A DNA stretch of 64,000 nt from Anodontia alba (GCA_964016985.1 OZ024827.1:57847643-57911642); one strand, 5' to 3'. Positions 43,049 to 55,119 are shown, counted from the first letter of the stretch. Notes: a model not told the origin generated them from the letters alone. Numbers and translations are program-made.

Positions 43049-44577
43049 ACTTATTTGGTAAATCAAAATGACAATTTTTAATTAATTGATGCATAGATTA
43101 ATCAATTTGTAATTTGTTATTTTACTTTTCCCTTCTACAGTTTCGACTTAAGCAAGTTGTCGGTCCATCTGTAAAATATTGCTAAAATTTATCCATGCAG
43201 TATAAATTAATTTTATCCATGCGGTATAAAATATATCGGTTTCATTGATTTGGTAAATCAAAATGACAATTTTTAATTAATTGATGCATAGATTAATCAA
43301 TTTGTAATTTGTTATTTTACTTTTCCCTTTTACAGTTTCGACTTAAGCAAGTTGTCGGTCCATCTGTAAAATATTGCTAAAATTTATCCATACAGTATAA
43401 ATTAATTTTATCCATGCGGTATAAATTATATCGGTTTTATTGATTCGGTAACTCAAAATGACAATTTTAATGAATCGATTTATCGATTATAATTGTTTTA
43501 CTCTTCACTTTTGGCTATTTCCTCTTACGCAAGGTGTCGGCCAACCTGTAAAAAATATTGGAACATCGCTAAAACATATTCATGCAGTTTAAATGTTTTC
43601 AGTTCATCGATTTGGCAACTCAAAATGACAAACTTGATGTCATTCATTGTATGTGATCTATTTGTAATTACTTTACTTTTCACTTTTGGGGGTTTGACTT
43701 AAGCAAGTTGTCGGTCCACCGGTAAAAAATATTTGATTGCTAAATATATTCATGTAGTATAAATTTTATCGGTGCACTCAAAATGACAATTTGGATTAAT
43801 CGATGCATTGCCTTATCCATTTGTAATTATTTTACTTTTCACTTTTGCATATTTGACTTAAGCAAGTTGTCGGTCCAAAATATAGTCATGTAGTCAAAAT
43901 ATAGTCATGCAGTATAAATTTAATCGGTGTATTCAAAATGACAATTTGGATTAATCGATGCACTGCCTAATTGATTTGTAATTATTTCACTTTTGGATAT
44001 TTGAATTAAGCAAGTTGTCAGTCCAACTGTAAAAAATATTTGAATTGCTAAGTATATTCATGCAGTATGAATTTTATCGGTGTACTCAAAATGACAATTT
44101 GGATGAATCCATGCATTGCCTTATTGATTCGTAATTATTTTACTTATCACTTTCGGATATTCGACTTAAGCAAGTTGTTGGTGCACCTGTAAAAAATATT
44201 GAGCATTGATAAAATTTATTCATGTCGAATTTTTTTTTAGGTTCATAGATTTGGTAACTTAAAATGACAGTTTTAATTTCATTGATGCATCGAATAAATG
44301 ATTTTTAATTATTTTACTTTTCGCTTTTGGATATTCTACACAAGCAAGTTGTCTGGCCACCTATAAAAACTAGTGGAACATGGTTAAAATTTATTCATGC
44401 AGTTTAAAGTTTCTAAGTGTACTGACTTGGAAACTCAAAATGACAATTTTGATTCATCGATGCATCGAGTAATCGATTTGTAATTATTTTACTTCTCGCT
44501 TCTGGCTAACCTATTAAGCAAGTTGTCGGTCCACCTGTAAATAATATTGAACATGGCTAAAATAAATGCAGTACTAT

Positions 44578-44646
<69 letters not shown>

Positions 44647-44985
44647 GGTTCACAGATTTGGTAACATTTTTAATTAATCGTGCATCGATTAAATGATTTG
44701 CCTGTAATTATTTCACTTTTCGCTTCTGGATAATGGACTTAAAGCAAGTTGTCAGTTCACCTGTAAAAACTATTAGAACAGGGTAGAATTTATTCATGTA
44801 GTATATTTTTTTTTCGGTTCATAGATGTGGTAACTCAAAATGACAATTTTGATTAATCCATGCATCAATTGATCAATTTATAATTAGTTAAATGTTTTAC
44901 TTTTGGATTTTCAACTTAAGCAAGTTGTCAGTCCATGTATAAAAATGTTAGACTGTCTATAAAATTTACCCTTGCACTAACTTTA
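43049..44985. repeat. AT-rich tandem array, about 150-220-bp units, about eleven copies
   Basis: Each unit contains TTAAGCAAGTTGTCGGTCCA, a (C)TGTAAAAAATATT stretch, TTTATTCATGCAGTATAAAT, AACTCAAAATGACAATTTT and AATCGATGCATCGATTAATC. The first two (43049-43240, 43241-43430) are almost identical at about 192 bp, and later ones are more diverged. A (TA)n-T(n) stretch (44577-44647) sits inside a unit. Confidence 0.9.
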
Positions 44986-44992
44986 ATATTAT

Positions 44993-45996
44993 ATGGCAAG
45001 CCGTTTTACTATTTATTAAACAAAATAGATATCTTATATATTATATCAGATATCTTATAAAGGATATAAGATATCTAATATAGGATATAAGATATCTCAT
45101 ATACTAATGTAGATATTTTATATACTATATTAAATATCTTACATCCTATATCAGATATCTGATATATATCATATTTAATTCTGCATATAAGATATCTAAT
45201 TTACCATATAAGATATCTTATTTGTTATATAAGCTATCTTATTTATTAATATAGATATCTAATATACTAAATAAGATATCTTATATACTAAATGAGATAT
45301 CTTATTTGATTGAATACATGAGATATCTTCTTAGTAAATAAGATATGTTATATCCTATATGAGATATCTTATAAAGCCTATCAGATATCTTATATAGCAT
45401 ATTAGATATCTTATTTGTCAATTCAGATATAAGATATCTATTTTATATAAGATATCTAAGATAATGTATCAGATATCTTATATATTATATAAGATATCTA
45501 ATACAGGGTATGATATCTGAATTAGTATATTTTATACATCTTATATAAGATGTCTGATATATCATATTAGATATCTTATTTAATTCCACATTTAAGATAT
45601 CTTATTTACCATATAAGATACCTTAGTTGTTAAATACCTTATATATTAATATAGATATCTGACATACTAAATAAGATATCTGATATACTAAATGAGGTAT
45701 CTTATTTAATTGAATAATATCTTCTTTAGTTAAGATATCTTATATCCTATATAAGATATCTTATATAGCATATCAGATATCTTATATAGCATATAAAATA
45801 TCTTATATACCAATTAAGATATCTTAAATAGCATATCAGATATCTTATACAGCACACAAGGTATCTTAATTGACATATAAGATATCTTATTTATTTAAGA
45901 TATCTGATATAATATATCAGATATCTTATATAAGATATCTGATATATTAAATCAGATATCTGATTTATAGACTAGGTAGTAAAACGGCTTGCCATA
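44993..45996. mobile_element. TIR-bounded element built from palindromic GATATC repeats
   Basis: A perfect 20-bp inverted pair, TATGGCAAGCCGTTTTACTA at about 44993-45012 and its complement near 45977-45996, encloses about 960 bp. The interior consists almost wholly of AAGATATCTTATATA-type palindromes: about 33 exact GATATC sites, every 20-30 bp. A higher-order duplication is visible (CTTATATCCTATATgAGATATCTTATA near 45350 and 45730). Flanking 8-mers AATATTAT and AACTTTAT agree at 6 of 8 positions, a possible target duplication. No coding capacity. It lies at the edge of the 43-45 kb array. Confidence 0.85.
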
Positions 45997-46508
45997 ACTT
46001 TATACATTCACAGGTATCAATGGTTTCGAATGATCTGCAGACGAATACATACGTTTCGGTGCAGTTATATTATATTAAGTGCTTGATAAAAATATCGGTT
46101 CATCGCAACTAATCCATCCACCAATAAAATTTAAATCTAATTGATACACCAATAATATTTATCAGTGTGTGTGTGTGTGTGTGTGTAATAACTTTATGTA
46201 ACCCTGTTTTCTGTAAAGTACGTATTTGGCTAGACGTGTATAGCGCTATTAAATTTATTCTAGTCTATTCACACTTAAATCTGTGCAGTCGAAGGATACA
46301 GAATTTGCGTATTTTATTATTATTATTATAGATTTTATGTGTTCATTATCTTTCATATACAAGTCATTTATTGGACTAGTCTTTTTCTGTTACATATTTG
46401 GCCCATGCAGCAATCAATAAGTAGAGCTAGACAATGTCTACCGAAAGTGACACAAGTACTAGCTTTTTAAAAAGTTTGCATGCTTTATTTGGATAAGCGC
46501 AAGATTCT
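45997..46508. other. Non-coding spacer with short (GT)n
   Basis: (GT)n of about 10 units at 46166-46186 and (ATT)n at 46316-46330. No gene. Confidence 0.5.
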
Positions 46509-46743
46509 GAGGCCCTCTCAGGGGTTTGGGGGGGAACAGGGGAATAAGGTCATTTATTTCAGGGGAACAAAGGAACCAAAGCCTAAAACTGATGAGAACA
46601 GGGGATCAAATGCAATTTGGGGGAACAAGGAACATAACAAATCAAGATTTTGATTTTTGGGAACAAGGGAAAATGTCGATTTTTTTTTTCAGGGGAACAG
46701 GTACCCCCTCCACACCCCCCCCTTCCCCCGCTGAGAGAGCCTC
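46509..46743. mobile_element. Short TIR element, GAGGC(C/T)CTCTCAG ends
   Basis: Left GAGGCCCTCTCAGGGG and right CCCCGCTGAGAGAGCCTC are inverted with few mismatches. The interior repeats AGGGGAACA(A/G)GGG. About 235 bp, non-coding, probably a MITE. Confidence 0.55.
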
Positions 46744-47180
46744 TATTCTCCTTCCAGGAAAAGATCAGGAATCTTCTTGACATTGTACAGTTGACCTATT
46801 AAGAGGATGGAACAGATGCAATCTTCCAGAAAAACCAGTTAAATAGTAAAAGTCCTTTATGTACAGTAAAAAACAACAACAAAAAAACAGGAAGAATGGC
46901 TTTTATGGCGAGATGAAGACAGCTGCATCAGTGGCTTGGACGACAAAGATCTGATCTCCTTGAGACCGTCAATGGTCTGTGCTGAATTTATTTATAGAAG
47001 CCACCTACAAATATTGCCCACAGTATTCTATATTCGGCACTGTCAGCATTAACTTTGTTGCAGACCCTCCATCATCCTGCCCAAACAAATGTCCCTAGGC
47101 AATATATCTATCATCAAATACTGCCTAAGCCCTCTTGGGTATTTCTTTTGCCAGACCTTCCTTGGTGGAAATCAGTACTA
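46744..47180. other. Non-coding spacer
   Basis: No gene recognised. Part may be the body of the SINE-like sequence that follows. Confidence 0.35.
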
Positions 47181-47295
47181 AAATTGCAATGTGGATAAAG
47201 TGCCTTGCTCAAAGACACAACACTTGGTGCTCGGTGGGGCCGAACTGCTAACTCCCAATCTTGACTTAGAGGCTTTACCATTCCACCCAGCACCC
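47181..47295 (-). repeat. Old tRNA-derived SINE head
   Basis: AAAGTGCCTTGCTCAAAGAC, ACAACACTTGG and GGGGCCGAACTGCTAACTCC, then a Thr/Ala-like acceptor side ending ACCATTCCACC. This is the order of a reversed tRNA-like SINE head found in many marine invertebrates and fish. The B-box complement is mutated. Distinct from the 17.3-kb family. Confidence 0.5.
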
Positions 47296-47395
47296 TACAA
47301 ATGCGGTTAGTAGCAAAATGATAAGCAGTATCGCAGTTTCAGTAAATGTACATCCAAACATTAAAGCAGCACATGAAAGAATTTGGAGGAGTATA

Positions 47396-49300
47396 ACCTG
47401 GTCTGTTCTTTACTTTATCGATGATATGCATTTGGTAGGACTGAGAGCCGTGAGATTTGTCAGAACGTCTTCCTTTGTTACAATAATAATGTTTGGCGCT
47501 TCATTTATACTTTGATCTACATTCAGGTTAATTTGGAACCGTGCTATTTGTCAGCAGGCCTCCGGTGACCAAAATAATCGGCTGTAGTTAGTTACCTTGT
47601 TGATTATGTGCATTTGGTATGAGTGAGAGCCTTAAGATGTGTCAGAATGCCTTCCTTTGTTACAATAATAATATCTTGCGATTCATTCATACTACGATCT
47701 GCATTTAGGTTGATTGGAAGCCGTGAGATTTGCCAGCAGGCCTCCGTTGACCAAACTAATCGGCGGTAGTTCTTTACATTATCATTAACATGCATTTGGT
47801 AGGCCTGTGAGCCGTAAGATTTGTCAGAATGCCTTCCTTTGTTACAATAATAATGTCTTTCGCTTCATTCAGGCTACGATCTGCATTTAGGTTTATTGGA
47901 AGCCGTGAGTTTTGCCAGCAGGCCTCCATTGACAAAAAAAAAAAAAAAAAAAAAAACGGCTGCAGCTCTTTAATTTATCGATAATATGCATTTGGTAGGA
48001 CTGAGAGCCGTGAGATTGGTCAGAACGTCTTCCTTGTTTACAATAATGTGTTGCGAGCCATTGATACAACATTTCGGTTGTTTGGAAATCGTGAGATTTG
48101 TCAGAAGGCCTCTGTTGATCAAAATCAGCGGCTGTGGGTCTTTAGTTTATCGCTGATATGCATCTGGTAGGACTTAGAGCCGTGAGATTTGTCAGAACGC
48201 CTTCCTTGTTTACAATAATAATGTCTTGCGCTTCATCCATACTACGATCTGCATTGGTCGACTGGAAACCGTGAGATTTGTCAGCAAGCCTCCGTTGACC
48301 AATCGACTGTAGTTCTTTAATTTATCAATAATATGCATTTGGTAGGACTGAGAGCCATGTGATTTATCAGAATGCCTTTTTTATACACTAAAAATGTCTT
48401 GCGCGCCATTTATACAACGTTCTGCATTTCGTTCGATTGGAAACTGTGAGATTTGTCAGCAAGCCTCCGTTGACCAAAATAATCGGCTGTAGATCTTTAG
48501 TTTATCATTGATATGCAATTGGTAGTACTGAGAGCCCTATGATTCGTCCGAACGCACCCTGTGTTACAATAATAATGTCGTGTGCTATATATACTATGAC
48601 CTTCATTTAAGTTGATTGGAAGCCGTGAGATTTGTCAGCAGGCCTACGTTGACCAAAATAATCGGCTGTAGTCTTTTACTTTATCGACGATATGCAGTTC
48701 GAAGGACTGAGAGACGTGAGATTTGTCAGAACGCCTTCCTTTGTTTATATAATAATGTCTTGCGCGCCATACATATTATGATCTTCATTAAGGTTGATTA
48801 GAAGCCGTGAGATTGTTTTTCAGTAGGCCTTCGTAGACCAAAATAATCGGGTGTAGCTCTTTAATTTATCGATGATATGCATTTGGTTGGACTGAGAGCC
48901 ATAAATTTAGTCAGAGCGCCGTGAGATTGGTCAGAAGGCCTTCCTTGTTTACACTAATAATGTCTTGCGCGCCATGTATACAAAATTCTGCATTTCGGTC
49001 GATTGGAAACCGTGAGATTTGTCAGCAAGCCTCCGTTGACCAAGATAACCGACTGTAGTTCTTTAATTTATCGATGATATGCATTTGGTAGGGCTGAGAG
49101 CCATGAGATTTATCAGAACGCCTTCCTTTTTTACACTAAAAATGTCTTGCGCGCCATTTATACAACGTTCTGCATTTCGGTCGATTGGAAACTGTGAGAT
49201 ATGTCAGCAAGCCTCTGTTGACCAAAATAATCGGCTGTAGGTCTTTAGTTTATCACTGATATGCAATTGGTAGTACTGAGAGCCGTAAGATTTATATGTA
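47396..49300. repeat. Tandem array, about 175-bp unit, about eleven copies
   Basis: Unit landmarks: TTTATCGATGATATGCATTTGGTAGGACTGAGAGCCGTG, AGATTTGTCAGAACGCCTTC, ACAATAATAATGTCTTGCGC, GATTGGAAGCCGTGAGATTT, GTCAGCAGGCCTCCGTTGACC and AAAATAATCGGCTGTAG. Units recur near 47420, 47600, 47775, 47970, 48150, 48320, 48495, 48670, 48860, 49065 and 49245. Each has two GTGAGATTTGTCAG motifs, so an ancestral half-unit is likely. Confidence 0.92.
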
Positions 49301-49518
49301 AAAGTTCACACAATCATGCTATATCAATTAAGAGCAAGCCAGGTGAGCCCCTTAATTGTTTATTGAACAGTAAGTTGAAGATTGTATAGGCAAAAAAGTG
49401 CAGCTACTATATACACAATATCATATATCAGAACTCTGGGTGAGGCTTTCTTCTATCAAATATTGTTCTACCAAAACAAGGTGTAGTACTTACTAAGAAT
49501 GCCATTGTAAAACTTTAG
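49301..49518. other. Spacer between arrays
   Basis: Nothing recognised. Confidence 0.35.
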
Positions 49519-50430
49519 CTGTCAGAGACCCTGACTATAGCCCTGCTGCAGCACTATTAGCAGAAATACCCATAGTGTTGAAATATTTTTAACTCATGCT
49601 TACCAGATAACATCACTGTATGACATATGGTAACATGGCAACATAAAACCTATCAAGGGATTTAACTGAATGAGTTATGGGCCCTTGGCTCTGATTCTGG
49701 TTTATATGATACACCAATCCACTGTGCATGTGTATACCAGGTTTCAACTTTGTTACCCTTACAGTTCTTGAGAAAAGTGTGACAAAAATGTTTCATTAAT
49801 GGCAAATTGTAAAACCTATCAAAGGATGTAACTCCAAAAGTTATATGCCCTTGGCCCGGATTCTGGTACACAAGATACAACAGCCAACTGTCCATGTCTG
49901 TATCAAGTTTCAACTTATAGCTTTAATAGGGCCCAAGAAATCTGCAATGATTTTTTTTCATTTATGGCAAATTATAAAGCCTATCAAGGGATTTAACTTG
50001 GCCAAGATTCTGGTATATTCTGGTATACACAATACATCAGCCCATATCCATGTGTGTACTTGGTTTCAACTTTGTAACCTTTTTTAGAGAAAAGTGTGAC
50101 AAAAATATTCATGAATGGCAAATTGTAAAACCTATCAAGGTATGTAACTCTAAGAGTTATAGGCCCTTTGTGCTGATTCTGGTATACACTATACATCAGC
50201 CATTTGTCCATGTGTGCACCAAGTTTCAATGTTACAGCTTTCATAGTTCCTGAGAAATCTGTTATGAAAAATTTTCATTAATTGTAAATTGTAGAACCTA
50301 TCATGTAACTCCTAGAGTTATGGGCCTTTGCCCCGGATTCCTGTACACACCATTCATCAACCCATTGGGTATGTGTGTACCAAGCTACAACTTTGTAACC
50401 TTACAGTTCTTGAGAAAAGTGCCACAAAAA
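49519..50430. repeat. Tandem array, about 160-bp unit, about five copies
   Basis: Leader AGCTGTCAGAGACC...CTGCTGCAGCACTA, then units with ACCTATCAAGGGATTTAACT, GTTATGGGCCCTTGG, GATTCTGGTATACAC, TGTGTACCAGGTTTCAACTT and TTCTTGAGAAAAGTGTGACA. A second incomplete copy, with the same leader, is at 55990-56310. Short frames here are chance. Confidence 0.88.
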
Positions 50431-51677
50431 TTTATCTGATGAGGATGAACAGAATGATGTACAGAAGAAAGGAATGAGGTAAAGAATGACAGAAGGAAGG
50501 AATGACTGAAGGACAAGACAAATCCAGTATAGCCCCATTGTCTGAAAGTGGGGCTATTATAACATAGTTTTTTGTTATTTGCCTTTTGTCTAGATTGATT
50601 GTGTTGGGGTTTAACAACACCTCAATCCTTGTGGGTCATTTTATGTCTTTTCCCAGAGAAAGGAAGAAAACAGATAGAAGAGATAGTAGAGGAGAAAAAA
50701 GAGAGTGACAAGGAAGAAAAAGGAACAGGAATGAAAGTGAAGAAGCAGAAGAATAGAAACATTCCCCCTCTGCCCTTACCTGCTACAAGGATAGCAGGCC
50801 TTGCCCAACTGTAAGCCAATATCAGTTGGACGCCCCGGAGATGTAAGATACACGACACCTTCACACCTCCTGACCACTCCCGCCTTTTGTCTTGAACTAT
50901 ATATATCCTAGAGAAATTACTTGTTTAGGTAATTACCTTGAGCAAATGGGGACCACATCCCTCAGAAACAGCAACATTTGCTCATGGTAATTATCAAGAC
51001 AATGTGCTGTTGGCTTTAAACAGAGCTCCAAATAAATAAGGCTTGCTATGTGACTTGACTGCTAGGTAGACATTTCACATGAAATGTTGGTAGACATTTC
51101 ACATAAAATGTTGGTAGACATTTCAGATGAAATGTCAGCTTTATTTTATCTGAAAAACAGAAATGAATGTTGTATGCTGCAATTCTACTTGGTGCTTTAA
51201 GAATTAAGCATTGTAACTGGACATTTCAGCATTACGCCTTAAAGCAGGTGGTAAAATATTCATTGTGACATGACTTTATATGGAGAGCTGGCATTCTGAA
51301 ATGGGATACTGTAACAATGAGAGACAGCAATAGTGTTTCTATTATCTCCCTTGATAGGTAAAGTGCAAGGTAGACCAATTCTAATTGGGCCCTTCAAATT
51401 AGAATCCTCTGTTTTCATCATAGGTCATCTATGGGAGCTTTATGTTGCCATGGCAACTGAACCAGGAGGCAGATCACCATAATTTTAGCTATCTTTAAAT
51501 CCCCCTACCCTAGCAACCTTCTTACCTAATAAGGGACAAATCGCTTCAATAATTTTGGAGTCCTAATAAGTACTACAACATGTTTTGGTGGACCTTGTTG
51601 TTTACAGAGAGTACTCATGGGAATTATACTGGCTACTATCTCCCATTGTCTTTTGATTTTATATACAATATCTTCCC
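50431..51677. other. Non-coding stretch
   Basis: 50597-50650 (TTGTGTTGGGGTTTAACAAC, GTGGGTCATTTTATG) looks like a SINE 3' end of another family. 51065-51150 repeats GTAGACATTTCA(C/G)AT(G/A)AAATG three times. No gene. Confidence 0.45.
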
Positions 51678-51905
51678 TTAACCCTTAAATTGCCAATCAA
51701 AACAACTGTCATCTGCTTTGTCATCTGTTTGTGATTTTTAAAGTCTGTTTTGTAAACAGTGAGGACCCAGATCAGACAGCTCCTAGCCTGATCAGGGTCC
51801 GCACCGTTTGCCAGTATGCAAAAATTGGTTTGAAAAGTTTGCAAGAATGTTCAACAGACAGAGGTCATTTTCAGATGTAGGTTTTCTTGGCATTTTAAGA
51901 GTTAA
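51678..51905. mobile_element. TTAA-flanked MITE (piggyBac-type), diverged copy 3
   Basis: TTAACCCTTAAATTGCCAA at the left and TTGGCATTTTAAGAGTTAA at the right are inverted, with TTAA on both sides. The interior has GTAAACAGTGAGGACCCAGA, TCAGACAGC and CACCGTTTGCCAG, related to copies at 29.8 and 31.0 kb, although the ends differ. Confidence 0.7.
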
Positions 51906-52202
51906 ATGCATATTAATCCATTTGGTGATAAGCACACCCTTCCTCTACTGAAATAACATGAGGAGTGTTGTGTTGACCCTGACAATCCCACAAACTTTCA
52001 ACAATAGGATAAAGAGTCCTTCTTAATGTTTCTGGCAGTACACTGGATTCCTGAGCAATGGTATGCACATGATCCAACTTCCATTTCTTCATTTACTATC
52101 ACTCTAGTGCATGTATATTTGTGACCCCAATGTTTGTCAAAGCACTACTGAAACCATTACCTGAAAGAAAAAAAAATGACTATAATATCAAATATAACAT
52201 TG

Positions 52203-52325
52203 TTTTGGTTTGTTTGTTTGTGTTGAGGTTTTACGGCCCAGTCAACCCAAAAGGCTCATATCAAGCACAGTCAGTTTACCTTACAACACTTTTACAGGGC
52301 AGACTTAGTGCCCTAATCAGTTAGA
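52203..52325 (-). repeat. 5'-truncated fragment of the 17.3-kb SINE family
   Basis: TTGTTTGTGTTGAGGTTTTA, CGGCCCAGTCAACCC and AGTCAGTTTACC match the tail half of the SINE, read on the minus strand. Head lost. Confidence 0.8.
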
Positions 52326-52917
52326 TTTTGAAGATGTGCAGTCACTGTGATGGCCATCTTGGATTCTTAACCAGAACAATTTTAGCCAGTTTTGATCTAC
52401 AAGTTATCTCAATACTTCCAACCAAGTTCAGAGACATATAGCATAATATTATCAGTTCAGGAGAATTTCAGAAAAGATTTTCAAGCTGGCAGCCATACTG
52501 GATTTCCAATTTGAATGATTTCAGTTTTTATTTTTTATTCCTGGGCCATACAGTGAAGATGTCTTAAGCTGTCAGAGACATATAGGTATGTTTTCGTGAT
52601 GCTGGTTTTGACATGTTTGATGAAGAAATAATTTATAAATAAAAACAGATCTGAATAAATATTTTATCATATTTAATCTGGAGCCACAAAGGCCTTAAAA
52701 TGCCAGTTTTTATTTGGTCATAGCAAAACATGATAAATGATAAATGGCACTTATTACCATGTACAAAAAGAAGAAAACTTTCTTTTAATACTCTTTTCAT
52801 AACGATACATGCAATTCATTTGCAGATCTTAAAAGTGTTATAAAATCTGTTTTCAGCAAAAGTCCAGTTGTCTCTGAAAAAGTTTTCCGTTTAATTTTTC
52901 TTTATTTGATCAGAATT

Positions 52918-52967
<50 letters not shown>

Positions 52968-53416
52968 GTGGAATTAAAATCTAATAATTAATTTTCTCTG
53001 GCCTAAGTGAAAAAAACTATCATTTTGACAAAAATATTTTTTTCACATCATACTTCTTCCTGCACTCAATACGCCTGTAATGAGTCTGTTGTTTCAACAA
53101 ATATTTCGAGACAAGCTGATTTCACCATGCATGCACCATACAGTCATGCCAAAACTAAATTTCCAGAAGAACAAAGGGAATTGACCATAACCTATTTTGC
53201 TCTACAGCAACATCACATCAGTATCAACATTTATGCAAAATATGAAAATACCATATTCTATCTAATTACCACACTGTGCACTTAGGTTTTTAAAAATTAC
53301 TGGGAAAACTTGTGATACAATACATGTATGTATCTACCTACTTAGTGTATATCATCGAAGGACTTATTTGATGATGTTTATGTGATTTTTTTTTCTTATT
53401 TTCTTTATAAAGCATA
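52326..53416. other. Non-coding stretch with T12-G37 homopolymer
   Basis: A run of about 12 T is followed by about 37 G (52916-52964). The length of such a G run is often unreliable in assemblies. No gene recognised. Confidence 0.6.
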
Positions 53417-53480
53417 TGTTGTGGGTACTAATTTGAATTGAATCGTCATGTCCATGTAATTCAAATTGGTGCCCACAACA
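53417..53480. repeat. Inverted repeat, 23-bp arms
   Basis: TGTTGTGGGTACTAATTTGA... (53417-53439) pairs with 53458-53480 at 21 of 23 positions around an 18-nt loop. It is the opening of a wider non-coding segment. Possibly a foldback or MITE end. Confidence 0.6.
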
Positions 53481-53967
53481 TTTGCATTAAAAAAGAAACT
53501 GACAAAAAGTACACTGGCTGTAAGTAATCTGAAGACTACGGAATCGCTTGACTCTGCACTTATAGGGGTATCTGTGGTAATAAGGTTGAATACGGTTTTC
53601 CTCAAAATATTAGGCAAGATTAGAAGCAGAAACCAAAATGCCTTTTCAAGAATTACAAAGGGAAATTTCAATGACAGTAAAAGAATTAACCCCTAGGCCC
53701 TTATTTTTATCTGACAGCAACATCTTATCAATATCAACATTTATGCAAAATATGAAAAGATTCCTTAAACTACTTAGTAAGATAAGAAGCAGATCCTAAA
53801 ACTAACAGACAGACATACGGACAGGCAACGTAACAACAGTTTACCCCTCTCCAGCCACACAAACACATTTTGCGTTTGTGTGAGGGTTAAAAAGTCATTG
53901 AAAAATAAAGTCAAAGATTTAGGTAGAAAAAAAAATTCTATCCAAATCTGTGACTTATCTCAAACAA

Positions 53968-54199
53968 AAACATATCTCCAGATAAGATGATTTTTTTTTC
54001 ATGGATTTTTTTTTTTCATTATTATTTTATGTACATATAAATAACAACATGCTGAGGGTTTTCATTAGAAGAAGCCTCAGTGAGATACTTCTAATGAGTA
54101 ATCATAACATGTTTTCTTGCAAAATTAAGAGAAATAAATATCTTGGTTCTCCTCTTTTCTGGAGCAGGGGTATATACTTTATTTAAGTCTGGAGCTATG
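53968..54199. mobile_element. MITE, CATAGCTCCAGA family, long copy
   Basis: Left CATATCTCCAGATAAGATG and right TTTAAGTCTGGAGCTATG are inverted. The core palindrome CATTAGAAGAAGCCTCAGTG/AGATACTTCTAATG is as in the 6.7-kb copy. A further partial copy begins GAGCTCTAGATAAG at 54338. Confidence 0.65.
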
Positions 54200-54845
54200 A
54201 AAAAGTATGATTGTTTTTTTTTTTTTTTTTTCTAATTTCTCAGTGGGCAGATACCCTGAATCCTCATTGAAATAACCTCACTGAGGTAATGCTAAAGTTA
54301 ACACTAGGTGTAGTGTTTTACAGTTTAGGTATGTGCAGAGCTCTAGATAAGAGGGCTATACATTAATACAATTTATTTTTATTATTCCTCCATGAAAACA
54401 TGTACATGTCATGTATGTACTCCTCAGAAGCACATTGGATAGTGTTCTAGCACACTGTTTAGTGTTCAAGGAAGTACTCTAACTTGAACATGTTTTTTTT
54501 GTTTTTTGTTTTTTGGTTTTTTTTGTTTGTTTTTTTAACCAAACAATATTAGTATTTTTTTTGTCTGATACGAAAACAAATCAGTTCAGGCTCTCCTGAA
54601 AATAAAGGATTTTTTATAAAAGTTATTTTTTTGGTTAACATGGTTAAATATAGGGTTTTCAGGCAAATTTTAAACAAAATTAAGAGCAAAAAAAGGTTAC
54701 ATTCTTCATCTTGTTTCCAGTTTCTGTGCCATAAAATACCTACTATGATGGACAATCTCCGTGTGAATTCACAATTGAGTTACAAACTACATTCTCAATA
54801 ATTTAGTTGACTTAGACTTTGACTCCTTTGTCATAGTTAAAACTT
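54200..54845. other. Non-coding stretch with a further MITE scrap
   Basis: T-runs at 54214-54230 and 54490-54535. The partial MITE at 54338-54440. No gene. Confidence 0.45.
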
Positions 54846-55004
54846 TTATACCCCAGGCATACAAAGTATGTTTGTGGGGTATATAGTCTTTGTTATTCTG
54901 TCCGTCCATTAGCTCATATGTCTGTGCTCCCATCCATATTTGCCCAAAGTAAACTAGATTTTCTAGGTAAAGTACTGTTTCTTATAAGTTTTTTTTTTTG
55001 CGAG
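54846..55004. repeat. Dispersed repeat 'CATACAAAGTATG...GGGGTATATAG'
   Basis: TACCCCAGGCATACAAAGTA then TGTTTGTGGGGTATATAG and CTGTCCGTCC. A repeat start common in mollusc genomes, with a diverged relative at 19.18 kb. Confidence 0.55.
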
Positions 55005-55119
55005 GTCTGGTGACAACCGGCTGTCAGCAGACTTTTAGGTCTAGTGACAACCGGTTGTCACTAGACCAAAAGTCTAGTGACAACCGGCTGTCACTAGACC
55101 TAAAAGTCTGCTGACAACC
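55005..55119. repeat. Nested palindrome cluster (TGACAACCGG family)
   Basis: A perfect 30-bp palindrome (55038-55067, centre ACAACC/GGTTGT), a second 28-bp palindrome with one mismatch (55072-55099), and outer arms 55019-55054 and 55084-55119 that match at 34 of 36. The unit GTCTAGTGACAACCGG(T/C)TGTCAC recurs in alternating orientation. It could form a cruciform. Confidence 0.9.
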
